Positions 1 to 9,700 of a stretch of DNA of 64,000 bases are shown here, piece after piece. Below the pieces are notes generated by a model. The model had not been told where the DNA came from. It saw only the letters and a list, made by a program, of their open reading frames with translations, and did not search any database. Where the stretch lies: assembly GCA_963921245.4 (NCBI GenBank), contig CAWUEY030000001.1:434001-498000 (forward strand). The letters run 5' to 3'. This DNA is from JABJGO01 sp963921245. GTDB lineage: Bacteria > Pseudomonadota > Alphaproteobacteria > Rhodospirillales > Casp-alpha2. A program made the position numbers and the translations under genes. How positions within the stretch are numbered: position 1 is the stretch's first letter; each line of letters opens with the position of its first letter.

Positions 1-216
1 CCGGTGAGCAGGGATTTGTCGGATGATGGGCTCGACGCCCTGAACGACACCATCACGGAAAAAATCGGTGAAAGCGGCGAAGCCCACATCCCGACCACGA
101 AGGTTCGTGGCCGGGTTTCAATCCGGGCTTGTTTCCTGCACTACGACAATCGGGAAGAGGATGTCCACCACCTGATCGGACTGGTCCGCCGGTTCGGTGA
201 GGAATTGACAGGCTGA
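1..216 (+). CDS. C-terminal end of a PLP-dependent (group II) decarboxylase, partial
   Basis: The reading frame is open from the first base of the window and stops at 214-216, so this is the last ~71 residues of a longer gene. The tail has the pattern typical of the C-terminus of group II pyridoxal-phosphate decarboxylases (aromatic amino acid / glutamate / diaminobutyrate type): a small strand with RVSIRACFLHYDN, then an acidic residue pair and a final helix VHHLIGLVRRFGEEL. The catalytic lysine and cofactor site would lie upstream and cannot be seen, so the substrate is unknown. A GTG and an internal ATG occur near the edge but are unlikely to be the true start. The assignment rests on a short C-terminal motif and is moderately sure. 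Confidence 0.55.
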   Translation, partial: PVSRDLSDDGLDALNDTITEKIGESGEAHIPTTKVRGRVSIRACFLHYDNREEDVHHLIGLVRRFGEELTG

Positions 217-229
217 ACGGCGGCTTTCC

Positions 230-1834
230 CTAATATCCCTGTGCCTGTCCGTCCTTGCGCGGGTCGGAAGCGCCGGTTAGAACGCCCGCGTCGTGGTCAA
301 TCGCCACGATCTGGCCGCCACCATGAGGGAGGTCGGCGGGCACGGTTTGATGTCCACGGGTGCGCAGGCCTTCTGCCAGCTCGTCGGAAATCCCGGCTTC
401 CAGTTCCAGCTGGCTTCCCTGCCAGTCCGGTCTGTTCTCCCAGAACACTCGGGGGTGATCAAGCGCTTCCTGGGGGTCCATGCCGTGGTCGATCATGTTG
501 GTGAGAACATGGGCCTGTCCCAGCGGCTGATAGGAGCCACCCATGACGCCGTAACAGTACTGCACCTTGCCGCCGCGGGTTACCATAGCCGGAATGATGG
601 TGTGCAGGGGACGTTTGCCCGGATCAATGGTATTGGGGTGACCGGCCTCGACAAAGAAGCAGGCGCCGCGGTTTTGCAGGGCGATCCCGCTATCACGGGT
701 GACCAGGCCAGAACCAAAGCTTTCATAAAGCGAATTGATGAAGGAAACCGCTCTCCGGTCCCGGTCAACGACGCTCAGGTAAACTGTATCTGCGCTGGGG
801 ATCGGCGGCAGGGTGATGGCGGCGTTTCGTTGCTGCGGGTCAAAGTTCCGGGCGAGATCGCTGGCAAATGTGTCGGAAAGCAACTGATCTACAGTGACCG
901 TCATGGTGTCCGGATCTCCAACGCAGGTGTCCCGCACGCTGTAGGCCAGTCGCGCACACTCGATCTCCGCATGAAGCCGTTCGGTGCTGTTGGCATTCAG
1001 GGAGCAGGTGCCAACCTTGTTAAGCAGGTTGAACAGAATAAGCGCCGTGATACCGGCCCCATTGGGCGGGATCTCGTGCACGTCGTAACCGTTATAGCGG
1101 GTGGAAATGGGTGTTACCCACTCAGCGGTGCACGCGGCGATGTCTTCCTCGCTCAGGAAACCGCCGTGTTCCTGCACCGTGCTGGCGATTTCAGCCGCCA
1201 CAGCACCTGTGTAGAAGGCGTCGGAACCGTGTTTTGCAACCGCCTTCAGGGTCTTCGCCAGATTGGGAAAGCGGTGCAGATGACCCTCCCGAGGGGCTTC
1301 GCCGGCCTGAAGGTAATTCAGAAGCCCGCCCTCGTTGCCAACAAGTTTTGCGCTGTCGCGCGCCCAGCCCTGGGCCACCCGGCTGGCGATGGGAAAGCCG
1401 TCATCGGCGTGGTGAATGGCGTCCCTGAGCACCCTGTCGAAGTCCATAGTTCCGAACCGCTTGAGGATGGTTTCCCAACCCCTTATGGCCCCGGGCACGG
1501 TTACGCAGTGTGCCGGATGATCGAAGAGGTTGGTGATACCCTGTTCCAGATACCATGCGGTTCGCGCGCCGCGCGCTGCGCGGCCCGATGCGTTCAGGCC
1601 ATGCAGGGTTCCGTCCGGTTCAGCCAGAATGGCAAAACAGTCGCCGCCGATACCCGTCTGGCCCGGTTCCACAACACACGTGGTGGCGGCCGCGGCGATG
1701 GCCGCATCAACGGCATTGCCGCCGTCCTGAAGCACTCTGAGTGCCGCCGAGGAGGCAAGGGGGTGGGAGGTTGCAACCATGCCGTTGGTTGCACGGACCG
1801 GGGATCGACCGGGGCGATCAAATGCGCGGGTCAT
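230..1834 (-). CDS. ggt: Gamma-glutamyltransferase family protein
   Basis: 534 residues from the ATG at 1834, which begins the family's usual N-terminal segment (NGMVATSHPLAS, then DGGNAVDAAIA and GQTGIGGDCF). A longer open frame continues upstream to 2425, but that extension is arginine/proline-rich and not family-like. The family makes a single chain that cleaves itself into large and small subunits at a threonine. The likely nucleophile is Thr350 in SADTVYLSVVD. The glycine-rich substrate loop MGGSYQP lies near the C-terminus. No signal peptide is visible, so a cytoplasmic form is likely, unlike the periplasmic E. coli enzyme. Members transfer or hydrolyse gamma-glutamyl groups of glutathione and related compounds; the exact substrate is not shown. 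It is convergent with the decarboxylase end 13 bp away. Confidence 0.88.
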   Translation of the reverse strand: MTRAFDRPGRSPVRATNGMVATSHPLASSAALRVLQDGGNAVDAAIAAAATTCVVEPGQTGIGGDCFAILAEPDGTLHGLNASGRAARGARTAWYLEQGITNLFDHPAHCVTVPGAIRGWETILKRFGTMDFDRVLRDAIHHADDGFPIASRVAQGWARDSAKLVGNEGGLLNYLQAGEAPREGHLHRFPNLAKTLKAVAKHGSDAFYTGAVAAEIASTVQEHGGFLSEEDIAACTAEWVTPISTRYNGYDVHEIPPNGAGITALILFNLLNKVGTCSLNANSTERLHAEIECARLAYSVRDTCVGDPDTMTVTVDQLLSDTFASDLARNFDPQQRNAAITLPPIPSADTVYLSVVDRDRRAVSFINSLYESFGSGLVTRDSGIALQNRGACFFVEAGHPNTIDPGKRPLHTIIPAMVTRGGKVQYCYGVMGGSYQPLGQAHVLTNMIDHGMDPQEALDHPRVFWENRPDWQGSQLELEAGISDELAEGLRTRGHQTVPADLPHGGGQIVAIDHDAGVLTGASDPRKDGQAQGY

Positions 1835-2291
1835 GGGGTGTCCTTCGATCACGATGACAGACTGCTCAGGGACGCCATTGATCCAGAAAACAACGCGCGA
1901 GGCAATCACTGCCTTTGCGGGCGGCCCGGCGGCGGAACGCATTCGCCCGCAATAATCACAACGCAACCCGGAAGAGCAAACCCGGCGGCAATCAGATAGG
2001 CAACATCCATGGGTCGGAGAGCTCTTTGGGAAAAACGATCCAGACCGCGCCGCTGGAACAGGCAACAATACCCCGCGAACGACTCGGTCAGGTGCCTCCA
2101 TCCGGTCGGTTTGGCCTAGGCATTGTGGCGACAATGCCCCGCAAACGGCCCGCTCAGGTGCCCGTCGGTGAGCATCTGCGTGATGAACAGGTGACGGCAA
2201 CGCGCAGGTGAACCTTGCGAGCGATGGTGGTATTTTCGGGTGTGATACTCTGTTGGCGGACCTCGGCGGTTGCCGACAAGGTTCAACAGGG
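1835..2291. other. 457-bp gap with a 36-bp imperfect direct repeat; no gene recognised
   Basis: No convincing gene lies between the gamma-glutamyltransferase start and the end of the fatty acid hydroxylase gene. Two 36-bp imperfect direct repeats occur at 2061-2096 and 2127-2162, 66 bp apart, differing at six positions. Read on the minus strand they give similar short peptides (HLTESFAGY and HLSGPFAGH), but a stop codon separates them. They may be remnants of a decayed coding repeat or a spacer repeat. Confidence 0.4.
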
Positions 2292-3317
2292 TCAGCCGGG
2301 TGTCGAGACGGCAGCCTGTTGTCGCATGTCCCGGATGTGCGCCTCACCGGCCGGGGTGCCGTCGTGATAGGTGCCGGCCCATTGATCCCACGGGGTGTCC
2401 GTGGTGCCGAAGTTGCAATCCACAAACCGGTGGTGAAGTTGATGATAGAAGTCGCCGATCCGCATGATTTTAAAACCGCCCACCTTCAGATCGTGATAGC
2501 CGCTGTGGGACACCGGCGCACCGAGACCGTGGAACATCAGATTGAAGATTACATGCACCGGGTGTGCGGCAATGACCAGGTAGATCAGCGTGTCCACCAT
2601 CAGGAAAAAGCTTTCCACGGGATGCATGGCAAGCCCGGACCACGGACCGGTGTTGTTGTTTTTGTGATGCCACCAGTGAATCCAGCGATAGAAGGGCTGT
2701 ACATGCAGCAGCCGGTGCAAGTCGTAAAAGAAAACACCGGCCCAATAGGGCACCAGGAACAAGAGCACCAGAAACCACACCGGGTTGCTGTCGAAGGTGA
2801 TCATGGTAGCGTATCCGTTGGCATAGGCCCACAGGATCAAGGCTTCCCAGAATACCCAGAACAGAACGGCAATCATGGACCAGAAAAAGTTATCGCTAAG
2901 CTGGTCGTTAAAGAAGAAAACCTTATTGTTTTTCAACAAAGGCCGGGTGTCGTAATGCGTGTCGTCGCCCTGACCCCGGAATGTGTAGAGCCATAAATGC
3001 AGGCCACCGGCAACAACCAGGATCAGCGCCATATCGCGCAGCCACAACGCAAAAATCCAGTCGAACTGCCACTCCGTCGCACGGGCGACATCCGGGGTTG
3101 CCCAGATCCAGACCGCAAAGGCAACGGCCATGTAGAACGCCCGCTCACCCACCGGGTTCCAACCCCTGACAAGATAGCCGAGGATTGCCCCGGGCCGCAG
3201 GGGCCAGTCCCAGAACGGTGCCAGCGTCACTGGCGGGGCGGGCTGATAGTGCCAGGTTTTCCGGCGCGCGCGGCGCGGAGCAGGTGTATCGGAAGGCGCG
3301 GCGGCAGCATCGGTCAT
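2292..3317 (-). CDS. Fatty acid hydroxylase / sterol desaturase family membrane protein
   Basis: 341 residues with several hydrophobic segments (about 61-80, 95-112, 145-163, 178-196, 240-258). It carries the three histidine clusters of the di-iron sterol desaturase / fatty acid hydroxylase superfamily: HRLLH at 201-205, HWWHH at 214-218 and HQLHH at 292-296, plus a further HSGYH at about 271-275. These ligands hold a non-haem di-iron centre that hydroxylates or desaturates lipids at the membrane. The N-terminus (first ~30 residues) is Ala/Pro/Arg-rich and cytosolic. The substrate cannot be told from sequence. It is divergent from the DUF3750 gene, with a 177-bp shared upstream region. Confidence 0.85.
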   Translation of the reverse strand: MTDAAAAPSDTPAPRRARRKTWHYQPAPPVTLAPFWDWPLRPGAILGYLVRGWNPVGERAFYMAVAFAVWIWATPDVARATEWQFDWIFALWLRDMALILVVAGGLHLWLYTFRGQGDDTHYDTRPLLKNNKVFFFNDQLSDNFFWSMIAVLFWVFWEALILWAYANGYATMITFDSNPVWFLVLLFLVPYWAGVFFYDLHRLLHVQPFYRWIHWWHHKNNNTGPWSGLAMHPVESFFLMVDTLIYLVIAAHPVHVIFNLMFHGLGAPVSHSGYHDLKVGGFKIMRIGDFYHQLHHRFVDCNFGTTDTPWDQWAGTYHDGTPAGEAHIRDMRQQAAVSTPG

Positions 3318-3494
3318 GGCAAAACTTCCTGCACAAAATCGATTTCGGTCTATAGTCCGAAAGCTGACATGGTTTCAACGCAATTTTGTTTTCCAATCAG
3401 CAGGTTTTTCACGTTCTGGTGAATTTTCAGTCCTTGCCTTGTTATTGCCACGGTTTGATCCATATCCTAGGTACATCCAACAGGGATTTCAGGC

Positions 3495-4244
3495 ATGAGA
3501 TGGATAAAAGGTACACTTATCGGATTTATTGTACTGGCAGTGCTGGGGGTTACGGGTGCTGTACTGGAAGGCCGTGCCGTGGCGGCTGACTGGCGCACGG
3601 CAAGCCATGAACCCATGGGCTTTGCACCGGACCCGGCCCAACATCCTGAACCCATTGTGCAGATTTATGCGGCGCGGGCCTGGGGCTGGCGCGGATATTT
3701 TGGTGTTCATACCTGGATCGCGTCAAAGCGGCAGGATGCAGACAGCTTCGTGGTCTATGAGGTCATCGGTTGGCGCAAGTATCGAGGACTGTCGGTGGTT
3801 GCCGTATCCGAAAAAGAACCGGACCGGCGCTGGTTCGGTGCGCCGCCACGGCTTCTGCTGGATATTCGCGGCGAAGATGTCGAGGCGGTCATTGATGATA
3901 TTGAGCGCGCGGTACTCAGCTATCCGCACGCCAATGATTACACGGTCTGGCCTGGTCCCAACTCCAACACCTTTGTTGCCTATGTGGCACGGCGTGTGCC
4001 CGGATTGCATCTGGACCTGCCGCCCACGGCCATCGGTAAGGACTACCTCAGCGATGGTCTGGTTGCCGAAAGCCCCAGCGGCACCGGATATCAGTTCTCC
4101 GTTGCAGGACTGCTAGGCGTCATGGCCGCTAGGGAGGAGGGCCTGGAGGTGAACCTGTTCGGGCTCACCTTCGGTGTTGACCCGCTCGATCTTGCCGTGA
4201 AACTTCCGGGACTTGGCCGCCTCTCGGCGCTGTCTGACGGCTAG
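3495..4244 (+). CDS. DUF3750 domain-containing protein
   Basis: 249 residues. An N-terminal hydrophobic segment (about 5-24) is either a signal anchor or an uncleaved signal peptide, so the rest is probably periplasmic. The body contains the features of the DUF3750 family: a YAARAWGWRGYFGVHTWIA-type opening, WRKYRGL, and WPGPNSNTFVAYVAR, in which the conserved N-S-N-T-F run suggests an active-site or binding region. No biochemical function is established for the family as far as I know. It is divergently transcribed from the hydroxylase gene and is followed by a 255-bp gap before aconitase. Confidence 0.7.
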   Translation: MRWIKGTLIGFIVLAVLGVTGAVLEGRAVAADWRTASHEPMGFAPDPAQHPEPIVQIYAARAWGWRGYFGVHTWIASKRQDADSFVVYEVIGWRKYRGLSVVAVSEKEPDRRWFGAPPRLLLDIRGEDVEAVIDDIERAVLSYPHANDYTVWPGPNSNTFVAYVARRVPGLHLDLPPTAIGKDYLSDGLVAESPSGTGYQFSVAGLLGVMAAREEGLEVNLFGLTFGVDPLDLAVKLPGLGRLSALSDG

Positions 4245-4499
4245 ATCAGACGGCGGACGCTTTCGACAATTTTCCCGACATGCCGATCTGAAAATCGACG
4301 GTGCCGATGATCATCACCTGATCATCACCGCAACCGAGATCAGCAACAGCTTGCTGTATTTATGCGCGATCCCCGTCAATGGTGTGTTCATTTTGCCCGC
4401 GAGAATGGCAAAAAAGTCTTTTGCATACCTTTTCGTTCCGGAAAAAAGAGTGTTCTATAGAGTGATAACATCAGGGACAATGGATTAAGGACAGCCGCC

Positions 4500-7196
4500 A
4501 TGCCCATTACCGGACAAGACACCATGAAGACGCGCCGTACACTCTCTGTGGGCGGCAAGGATTACGACTATTTCAGCCTCAACGCGGCGCAAGACGCAGG
4601 CCTCGGTGATATAGGACGGTTGCCCAAATCATTGAAGGTTATTGTCGAAAACCTGTTGCGGTATGAGGATGGCCGGTCGGTTTATGTAGAAGACATCAAA
4701 GCCATGGCGGCGTGGCTTGAGAAAAAATCCTCTACCCACGAGATCGCCTATCGGCCGGCCCGGGTGCTCATGCAGGACTTCACCGGTGTCCCCGCAGTGG
4801 TAGACCTAGCCGCCATGCGCGACGCCATGACGTCCATGGGTGGTGATCCGCAAAGGATCAATCCGTTAAGCACCTGTAATCTGGTGATTGATCATTCCGT
4901 AATGGTGGACGAGGCCGGTACGGCCGGGGCCATGAACGCCAATATCGAAAAGGAATTCCAACGCAACGGTGAGCGCTATACCTTTCTGAAATGGGGGCAG
5001 GGTGCGTTTGACAACTTTACCGTGGTGCCGCCGGGCACCGGTATCTGTCATCAGGTGAATCTGGAGTATCTGGCGAAATCCGTGTGGACCCAAGAAGAAG
5101 GCGGCAAGACCATTGCCATGCCCGATACTCTGGTGGGAACAGATAGCCATACAACCATGGTCAACGGCATGGCCGTGCTGGGCTGGGGCGTCGGTGGTAT
5201 TGAAGCCGAAGCCGCCATGTTGGGCCAGCCTGTCTCCATGATCATTCCCGAGGTTATCGGGTTCAAATTGACGGGTGCGCTAAAAGAAGGCTGCACGGCA
5301 ACCGATCTGGTGCTGGTCGTGGTCGAAATGCTGCGCCAGCGCGGCGTGGTCGGGAAATTTGTCGAGTTTTTTGGCGACGGTCTTGATAATCTCAGCCTTG
5401 CCGACCGGGCAACCATTGCCAATATGGCCCCCGAGTACGGTGCGACCTGTGGCTTTTTTCCCATCGACGGCGAAACGCTGAATTATCTGAAGGCAACGGC
5501 CCGTGATGCGGATACCGTCGCTTTGGTCGAGGCGTACGCGAAAGAGCAGGGTTTGTGGCGGGAGGCCGGTGAGGCCGCGCCCCTGTTCACCGATACCTTG
5601 GCGCTGAATATGGGCTCGGTTGAGCCTTGTATTTCCGGTCCGAAACGGCCCCAGGACCGGATCAACCTGGTCGATGCCAGCGAGAGTTTCGCGGCAACCC
5701 TGAAAGAGATGGCCGGTGCCGAAGCCCCGCGCGAAGAAACCGTGGAGGGAACGGATCATGGACTGCGCGATGGTGATGTGGTGATTGCCGCCATCACGTC
5801 GTGCACCAATACATCCAATCCGTCTGTCATGGTGGCGGCTGGACTCGTGGCGCGCAATGCCGCCGCTAGGGGCTTGCGCAAGAAACCCTGGGTAAAGACA
5901 TCTCTGGCGCCGGGTTCACAAGTGGTCGCGGATTATCTGGTGAAGGCGGATTTGCAGGCGCCTCTCGATACCATGGGCTTTAACGTGGTGGGTTTCGGAT
6001 GCACCACCTGTATCGGCAACTCTGGACCGCTGGACAAACCCATCAGCGATGCCATTGAAGCGGGCAATCTGGTGGCCACAGCGGTGTTATCCGGAAACCG
6101 GAACTTTGAAGGCCGGATCAACCCCCACGTTCGCGCCAACTATCTTGCCTCACCGCCCTTGGTGGTGGCCTATGCCATTGCGGGCTCCCTGAGCCGGGAT
6201 TTGTTCAATGATCCGCTGGGCAAGGACAGCGGCGGCAACCCGGTTTACCTCCGCGATATCTGGCCCTCCAACAAGGAAGTGGCGGATACGGTTCAGGCCT
6301 GTCTGGGGGCGGACATGTTCGCCGCACGTTACCGCAACGTCTATGAAGGCCCGCCTGAATGGCAGGCCATCGGCGGTGCCGGCGGCGGCACCTTTGCCTG
6401 GGATGACGGCTCGACGTATGTGAAAAACCCGCCGTACTTCGACGGCATGGGCGCCGAACCCGAAGAGGAACGTGATATCGTCGGGGCGCGACCACTGCTG
6501 ATTTTAGGTGACTCGGTGACAACCGACCACATCAGCCCTGCCGGTAACATCAAGAAAGACAGCCCCGCCGGCGAATACCTGCTGGGGTATCAGGTGCGGC
6601 CCGAGGATTTCAATTCCTACGGCTCTCGTCGTGGCAATCACGAGGTGATGATGCGGGGTACCTTCGCCAATATCCGGCTCCGCAATGAAATGGTACCCGG
6701 GATCGAAGGCGGCATTACCAGACACATGTCCGGCGAGGGTTCCGGCGGTGAGCAGATGCCGGTCTATGATGCGGCCATGCGCTATGCGCAGGAGGGTACG
6801 CCGCTGGTGGTCATCGGTGGCAAGGAATACGGCAGCGGTTCTTCGCGTGACTGGGCCGCCAAGGGAACGCGTCTGCTTGGGGTGAAGGCCGTGATCGTCG
6901 AAAGCTTTGAACGCATTCACCGCTCCAACCTTGTGGGCATGGGCGTTTTGCCATTGCAGTTCAAAGAGGGTGAAACCCGCTCGACTCTGGGTCTGGACGG
7001 TTCGGAAACCTATGACATAACCGGCCCTGCAAACGGGATTACGCCGGGCATGGATATGGATCTGACCATTCACCGGGCCGATGGTACCGAGACCCGGACC
7101 AGGGTTCTGTGTCGGATCGATACGGAAGACGAGGTGGATTACTACCGCCACGGTGGCATTCTGCACTATGTACTACGGCAGTTGATGGCGTCCTGA
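4500..7196 (+). CDS. acnA: Aconitate hydratase A
   Basis: 898 residues, the usual length of the bacterial AcnA/IRP-type enzyme that interconverts citrate and isocitrate in the TCA cycle. The [4Fe-4S] ligand regions are present: AITSCTNTSNPSVM (first cysteine) and GFGCTTCIGNSGPL (the C-x-x-C pair). The substrate motifs GTDSHTTMVNGM and, in the swivelling C-terminal domain, GGKEYGSGSSRDWAAKG are intact. The ATG at 4500 gives a short N-terminal lead before TRRTLSVGGKDYDYFSL, as in other alphaproteobacteria; an in-frame ATG eight codons later is an alternative. It stands alone and is convergent with the histidine kinase gene 18 bp downstream. Confidence 0.97.
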   Translation: MPITGQDTMKTRRTLSVGGKDYDYFSLNAAQDAGLGDIGRLPKSLKVIVENLLRYEDGRSVYVEDIKAMAAWLEKKSSTHEIAYRPARVLMQDFTGVPAVVDLAAMRDAMTSMGGDPQRINPLSTCNLVIDHSVMVDEAGTAGAMNANIEKEFQRNGERYTFLKWGQGAFDNFTVVPPGTGICHQVNLEYLAKSVWTQEEGGKTIAMPDTLVGTDSHTTMVNGMAVLGWGVGGIEAEAAMLGQPVSMIIPEVIGFKLTGALKEGCTATDLVLVVVEMLRQRGVVGKFVEFFGDGLDNLSLADRATIANMAPEYGATCGFFPIDGETLNYLKATARDADTVALVEAYAKEQGLWREAGEAAPLFTDTLALNMGSVEPCISGPKRPQDRINLVDASESFAATLKEMAGAEAPREETVEGTDHGLRDGDVVIAAITSCTNTSNPSVMVAAGLVARNAAARGLRKKPWVKTSLAPGSQVVADYLVKADLQAPLDTMGFNVVGFGCTTCIGNSGPLDKPISDAIEAGNLVATAVLSGNRNFEGRINPHVRANYLASPPLVVAYAIAGSLSRDLFNDPLGKDSGGNPVYLRDIWPSNKEVADTVQACLGADMFAARYRNVYEGPPEWQAIGGAGGGTFAWDDGSTYVKNPPYFDGMGAEPEEERDIVGARPLLILGDSVTTDHISPAGNIKKDSPAGEYLLGYQVRPEDFNSYGSRRGNHEVMMRGTFANIRLRNEMVPGIEGGITRHMSGEGSGGEQMPVYDAAMRYAQEGTPLVVIGGKEYGSGSSRDWAAKGTRLLGVKAVIVESFERIHRSNLVGMGVLPLQFKEGETRSTLGLDGSETYDITGPANGITPGMDMDLTIHRADGTETRTRVLCRIDTEDEVDYYRHGGILHYVLRQLMAS

Positions 7197-7214
7197 TCCG
7201 GGCTGTTATTTTGG

Positions 7215-8570
7215 TCATTGTTCCCGGACCAGGGTGCGTTCCGGTGGGAAGGTGATGGTGACGGTTGTGCCTTCGCCCACCGTGCTTTCGAGGTCGAACG
7301 TTCCGCCGTGTAGCTCCACCAGACCTTTGGACAGTGGCAACCCCAGACCGGATCCCATGTGGGCGAGGTGCGGGTTCTCGCGGACCTGTTGAAAGGGCTC
7401 CATAACCTTGGCGAGGTTTTCTGGTGCAATGCCGATGCCGGTATCGGCCACCCGCATGATAATCCGATTGTCGTCAGACAAAAACACGGAGACAGAAATG
7501 CGGCCCTTTTCGGGGGTGAATTTCAAGGCATTAGAAAGAAGATTGAGGACGACCTGCCGGAACCGCACCGGGTCCCCTTTCAGGGTCGGTTTGTCGATAG
7601 CGATACCGATTGCCAGGGCCACGTCTGCTTTTTGCAGCTGGCTTTCGATAATCTCGCGGCAGCTTTCCAGTTGTTCATCCATGTAGATGACAAGGTCATC
7701 CAGTTCCAAACCACCCATCTCTAGTCTGGAGACATCGAGAATGTCATCGATCAGGGCGTAAAGATGATCGCCGGATGCCTTGATGGCCGAGGCGTATTGC
7801 TTGTATTTTTTGTGTCCCAGCGGACCGAAGGCTTCGGTTTCCAGAAAATCGGAATACCCGATAACGGCATTCAGTGGGGTTCTCAGTTCATGACTCATGG
7901 AAGATAAAAACAGGGTCTTTGCCTGGTTCTGGGCATCGGCAGCACGTTTGGCTTCCAATATCTCCTGCGCAGACTGCATCTGTGCCTTGCGGGTTTCAAA
8001 CAGGTTCATAATGACGTCGCCAAGCCGCCTCAAAGTGTCACGCTGAACATTGTTCAGGGATTTCGGTTTCTTGCCTATGAGACACAGACCGCCAATGGCG
8101 AGTCCATCCGCCGTGGTGAGCGGACAGGCCGCATAAAACCGCACGCCGATCTCGCCGGTGACAAGCGGGTTGTCCCTGAAACGGGGGTCTTCTGTCGCAT
8201 TTTCAATCTCGAACAATTCATCCGGCTCAAGAATGGCATGGGCACAGAAGGCGATGGCGCGCGGGGTCTCCCGAGGCTCCATATTGTTGCGCGACAGGAA
8301 GTACTGTCGCTCTTCACCAATGAGAGCAATCACCGAGATATCGACCTCGCACACGTCCGCCGCTATTCGGATGATCTTGTCGAAGACAGGTCCGACATCC
8401 TGATCCATAAGGTCATAAGACTCGAGTGCCTTGAGGCGCTCTTTCTCGTTCTCAGGTACGGGGGCAATAGCCAATTTGTGGTCCCCTGCGACGATTCCGG
8501 GCATCACGCTAACAAATCCTGCTAGAGTTTGATAGCCCGAAGGTAACGCAGAGCTGCTGTTCTCCAGCAT
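7215..8570 (-). CDS. GAF-domain sensor histidine kinase
   Basis: 451 residues with no membrane segment, so a cytosolic sensor. A GAF domain spans about residues 45-195. After a coiled segment comes a HisKA domain with the phospho-acceptor His227 in SSMSHELRTPLNAVIGYSDF. The HATPase domain follows with its N box (NLLSNALKFTPEKG), G1 box (VADTGIGIAPENL) and G2 box (GSGLGLPLSKGLVELHGG). The kinase would pass phosphate to a response regulator not encoded nearby, so it is an orphan. The GAF ligand is unknown. The gene is divergent from the CmcJ-like gene, sharing a 71-bp region. Confidence 0.92.
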   Translation of the reverse strand: MLENSSSALPSGYQTLAGFVSVMPGIVAGDHKLAIAPVPENEKERLKALESYDLMDQDVGPVFDKIIRIAADVCEVDISVIALIGEERQYFLSRNNMEPRETPRAIAFCAHAILEPDELFEIENATEDPRFRDNPLVTGEIGVRFYAACPLTTADGLAIGGLCLIGKKPKSLNNVQRDTLRRLGDVIMNLFETRKAQMQSAQEILEAKRAADAQNQAKTLFLSSMSHELRTPLNAVIGYSDFLETEAFGPLGHKKYKQYASAIKASGDHLYALIDDILDVSRLEMGGLELDDLVIYMDEQLESCREIIESQLQKADVALAIGIAIDKPTLKGDPVRFRQVVLNLLSNALKFTPEKGRISVSVFLSDDNRIIMRVADTGIGIAPENLAKVMEPFQQVRENPHLAHMGSGLGLPLSKGLVELHGGTFDLESTVGEGTTVTITFPPERTLVREQ

Positions 8571-8641
8571 AGGCTATAGTGACCGCTGGCGGGGCGGTGT
8601 ATCTTGCCTGAGACAGATCGAAACTTTCGTCCGAGAGACAC

Positions 8642-9484
8642 ATGGAACCCGATATCGAACGCTACCGGGCCTACGATGTAATCGAGGCAGAACTTAACTT
8701 TCTCGTGCCATCAGATAAAACACCGATTTACTATGCATCGGAGGCCGGTGCCGATGCCGCACTTTCCATGACAGGCCAGTTCCAGGAAAAAACGGTATCT
8801 ATTCGAAATGGCCGCCGAGCAGGCACCGTCTTCTCGCTGGATGGCGAGGGCTTTTGTTTGGTGGATCACCCAACCGCCGTTTCGGATTTCACGGACAAGG
8901 GCGACGTGTGCAGCGTTTATGAGCCTGAAGTCATAAGCCTGATAAAATCCGAGACAGGGGCACGTCGTGTCGTCATTTTTGATCATACGTTAAGATCAGA
9001 CTCTGCTGACGTGCGCGCCGCCGCTCAATCCCGCGAACCTTCCAAAGTCGTTCATAACGATTATACGGATCACTCAGCACCCATTCGGGTTCATGACATT
9101 CTCGGTGATGAAGCTGCAACGCTCCTGAAAAACAGGTTTGCCATTATAAATGTCTGGCGGGCGATGCGCGGGCCGGTCCTGACTTCCCCGCTGGCGCTCT
9201 GTGATGCCAAATCCTTGTCTTCGGACAATCTGGTGCCCAGCGAACGCCGGGCGAGGGATCGTATCGGAGAGTTGACCCTGGTAACACACAACCCGGCCCA
9301 ACGATGGTACTGTTTCCCGGCAATGATTCGAGACGAGGCGCTGTTGATTAAAACATTCGATAGTGCCTTGGACGGGCGTGCCCGCGCCAGCATACACACG
9401 GCTTTTACCGACCCCATGTCCCCGGTCGGGGCGGCACCGCGTGAAAGCATAGAAACCCGATGTTTCGCGTTTTTCGGTGATTAG
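8642..9484 (+). CDS. CmcJ/NvfI-family oxidoreductase
   Basis: 280 residues matching the pattern of the CmcJ / AsaB / GA4-desaturase family of putative hydroxylases, which are also found in fungal and actinobacterial secondary metabolism. Recognisable blocks are VHNDYTDHSAP (a possible H-x-D metal pair), INVWRAMRGPVLTSPLALCD, the HNPAQRWYCFPAM region with a second histidine, and the C-terminal ARASIHTAFTDP with a third. The spacing suggests a Fe(II)/2-oxoglutarate-type fold, but the family is poorly characterised and the substrate is unknown. No biosynthetic cluster surrounds it here. The stop at 9482-9484 lies 7 bp before a small amidohydrolase-like remnant. Confidence 0.75.
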   Translation: MEPDIERYRAYDVIEAELNFLVPSDKTPIYYASEAGADAALSMTGQFQEKTVSIRNGRRAGTVFSLDGEGFCLVDHPTAVSDFTDKGDVCSVYEPEVISLIKSETGARRVVIFDHTLRSDSADVRAAAQSREPSKVVHNDYTDHSAPIRVHDILGDEAATLLKNRFAIINVWRAMRGPVLTSPLALCDAKSLSSDNLVPSERRARDRIGELTLVTHNPAQRWYCFPAMIRDEALLIKTFDSALDGRARASIHTAFTDPMSPVGAAPRESIETRCFAFFGD

Positions 9485-9491
9485 GCGTTCC

Positions 9492-9578
9492 ATGTTGTAT
9501 GCGGATTTCATCGTCAAAAACGCGAAGATCGCAACGCTTGATGAAAACAGTTCTATCGTTCAGGACGAGCACTTCTGA
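9492..9578 (+). pseudogene. Possible remnant: N-terminal end of an amidohydrolase
   Basis: A 28-codon frame from ATG 9492 to TGA 9576 reads like the first strand of imidazolonepropionase/YtcJ-type amidohydrolases (ADFIVKNAKIATLDEN, compare the family pattern aDlvlxNgrIxTmD). Nothing resembling the rest of such an enzyme follows, so this looks like the stump of a deleted gene left between the CmcJ-like gene and the flagellin. It is short, and chance resemblance cannot be excluded. Confidence 0.4.
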
Positions 9579-9700
9579 CGGTACATCTCTACCCCGATAT
9601 TTTTATGGCTAACGATTGGTTAACCATTTTAGGGGAAAATTAACCACGTTAGCACCCAGAACGGATGCCAGTTGTCTCAACGCCGAAAAGAGACGGTGGA

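Noticed and set aside
293..1999. 568-codon open frame on the plus strand opposite gamma-glutamyltransferase
   Set aside because: It is the antisense of a clear family protein and its translation matches no motif; high GC keeps it open.
9617..9626. Palindrome TGGTTAACCA upstream of the flagellin
   Set aside because: A single 10-bp palindrome with no second site or known motif; could be chance in an AT-rich leader.
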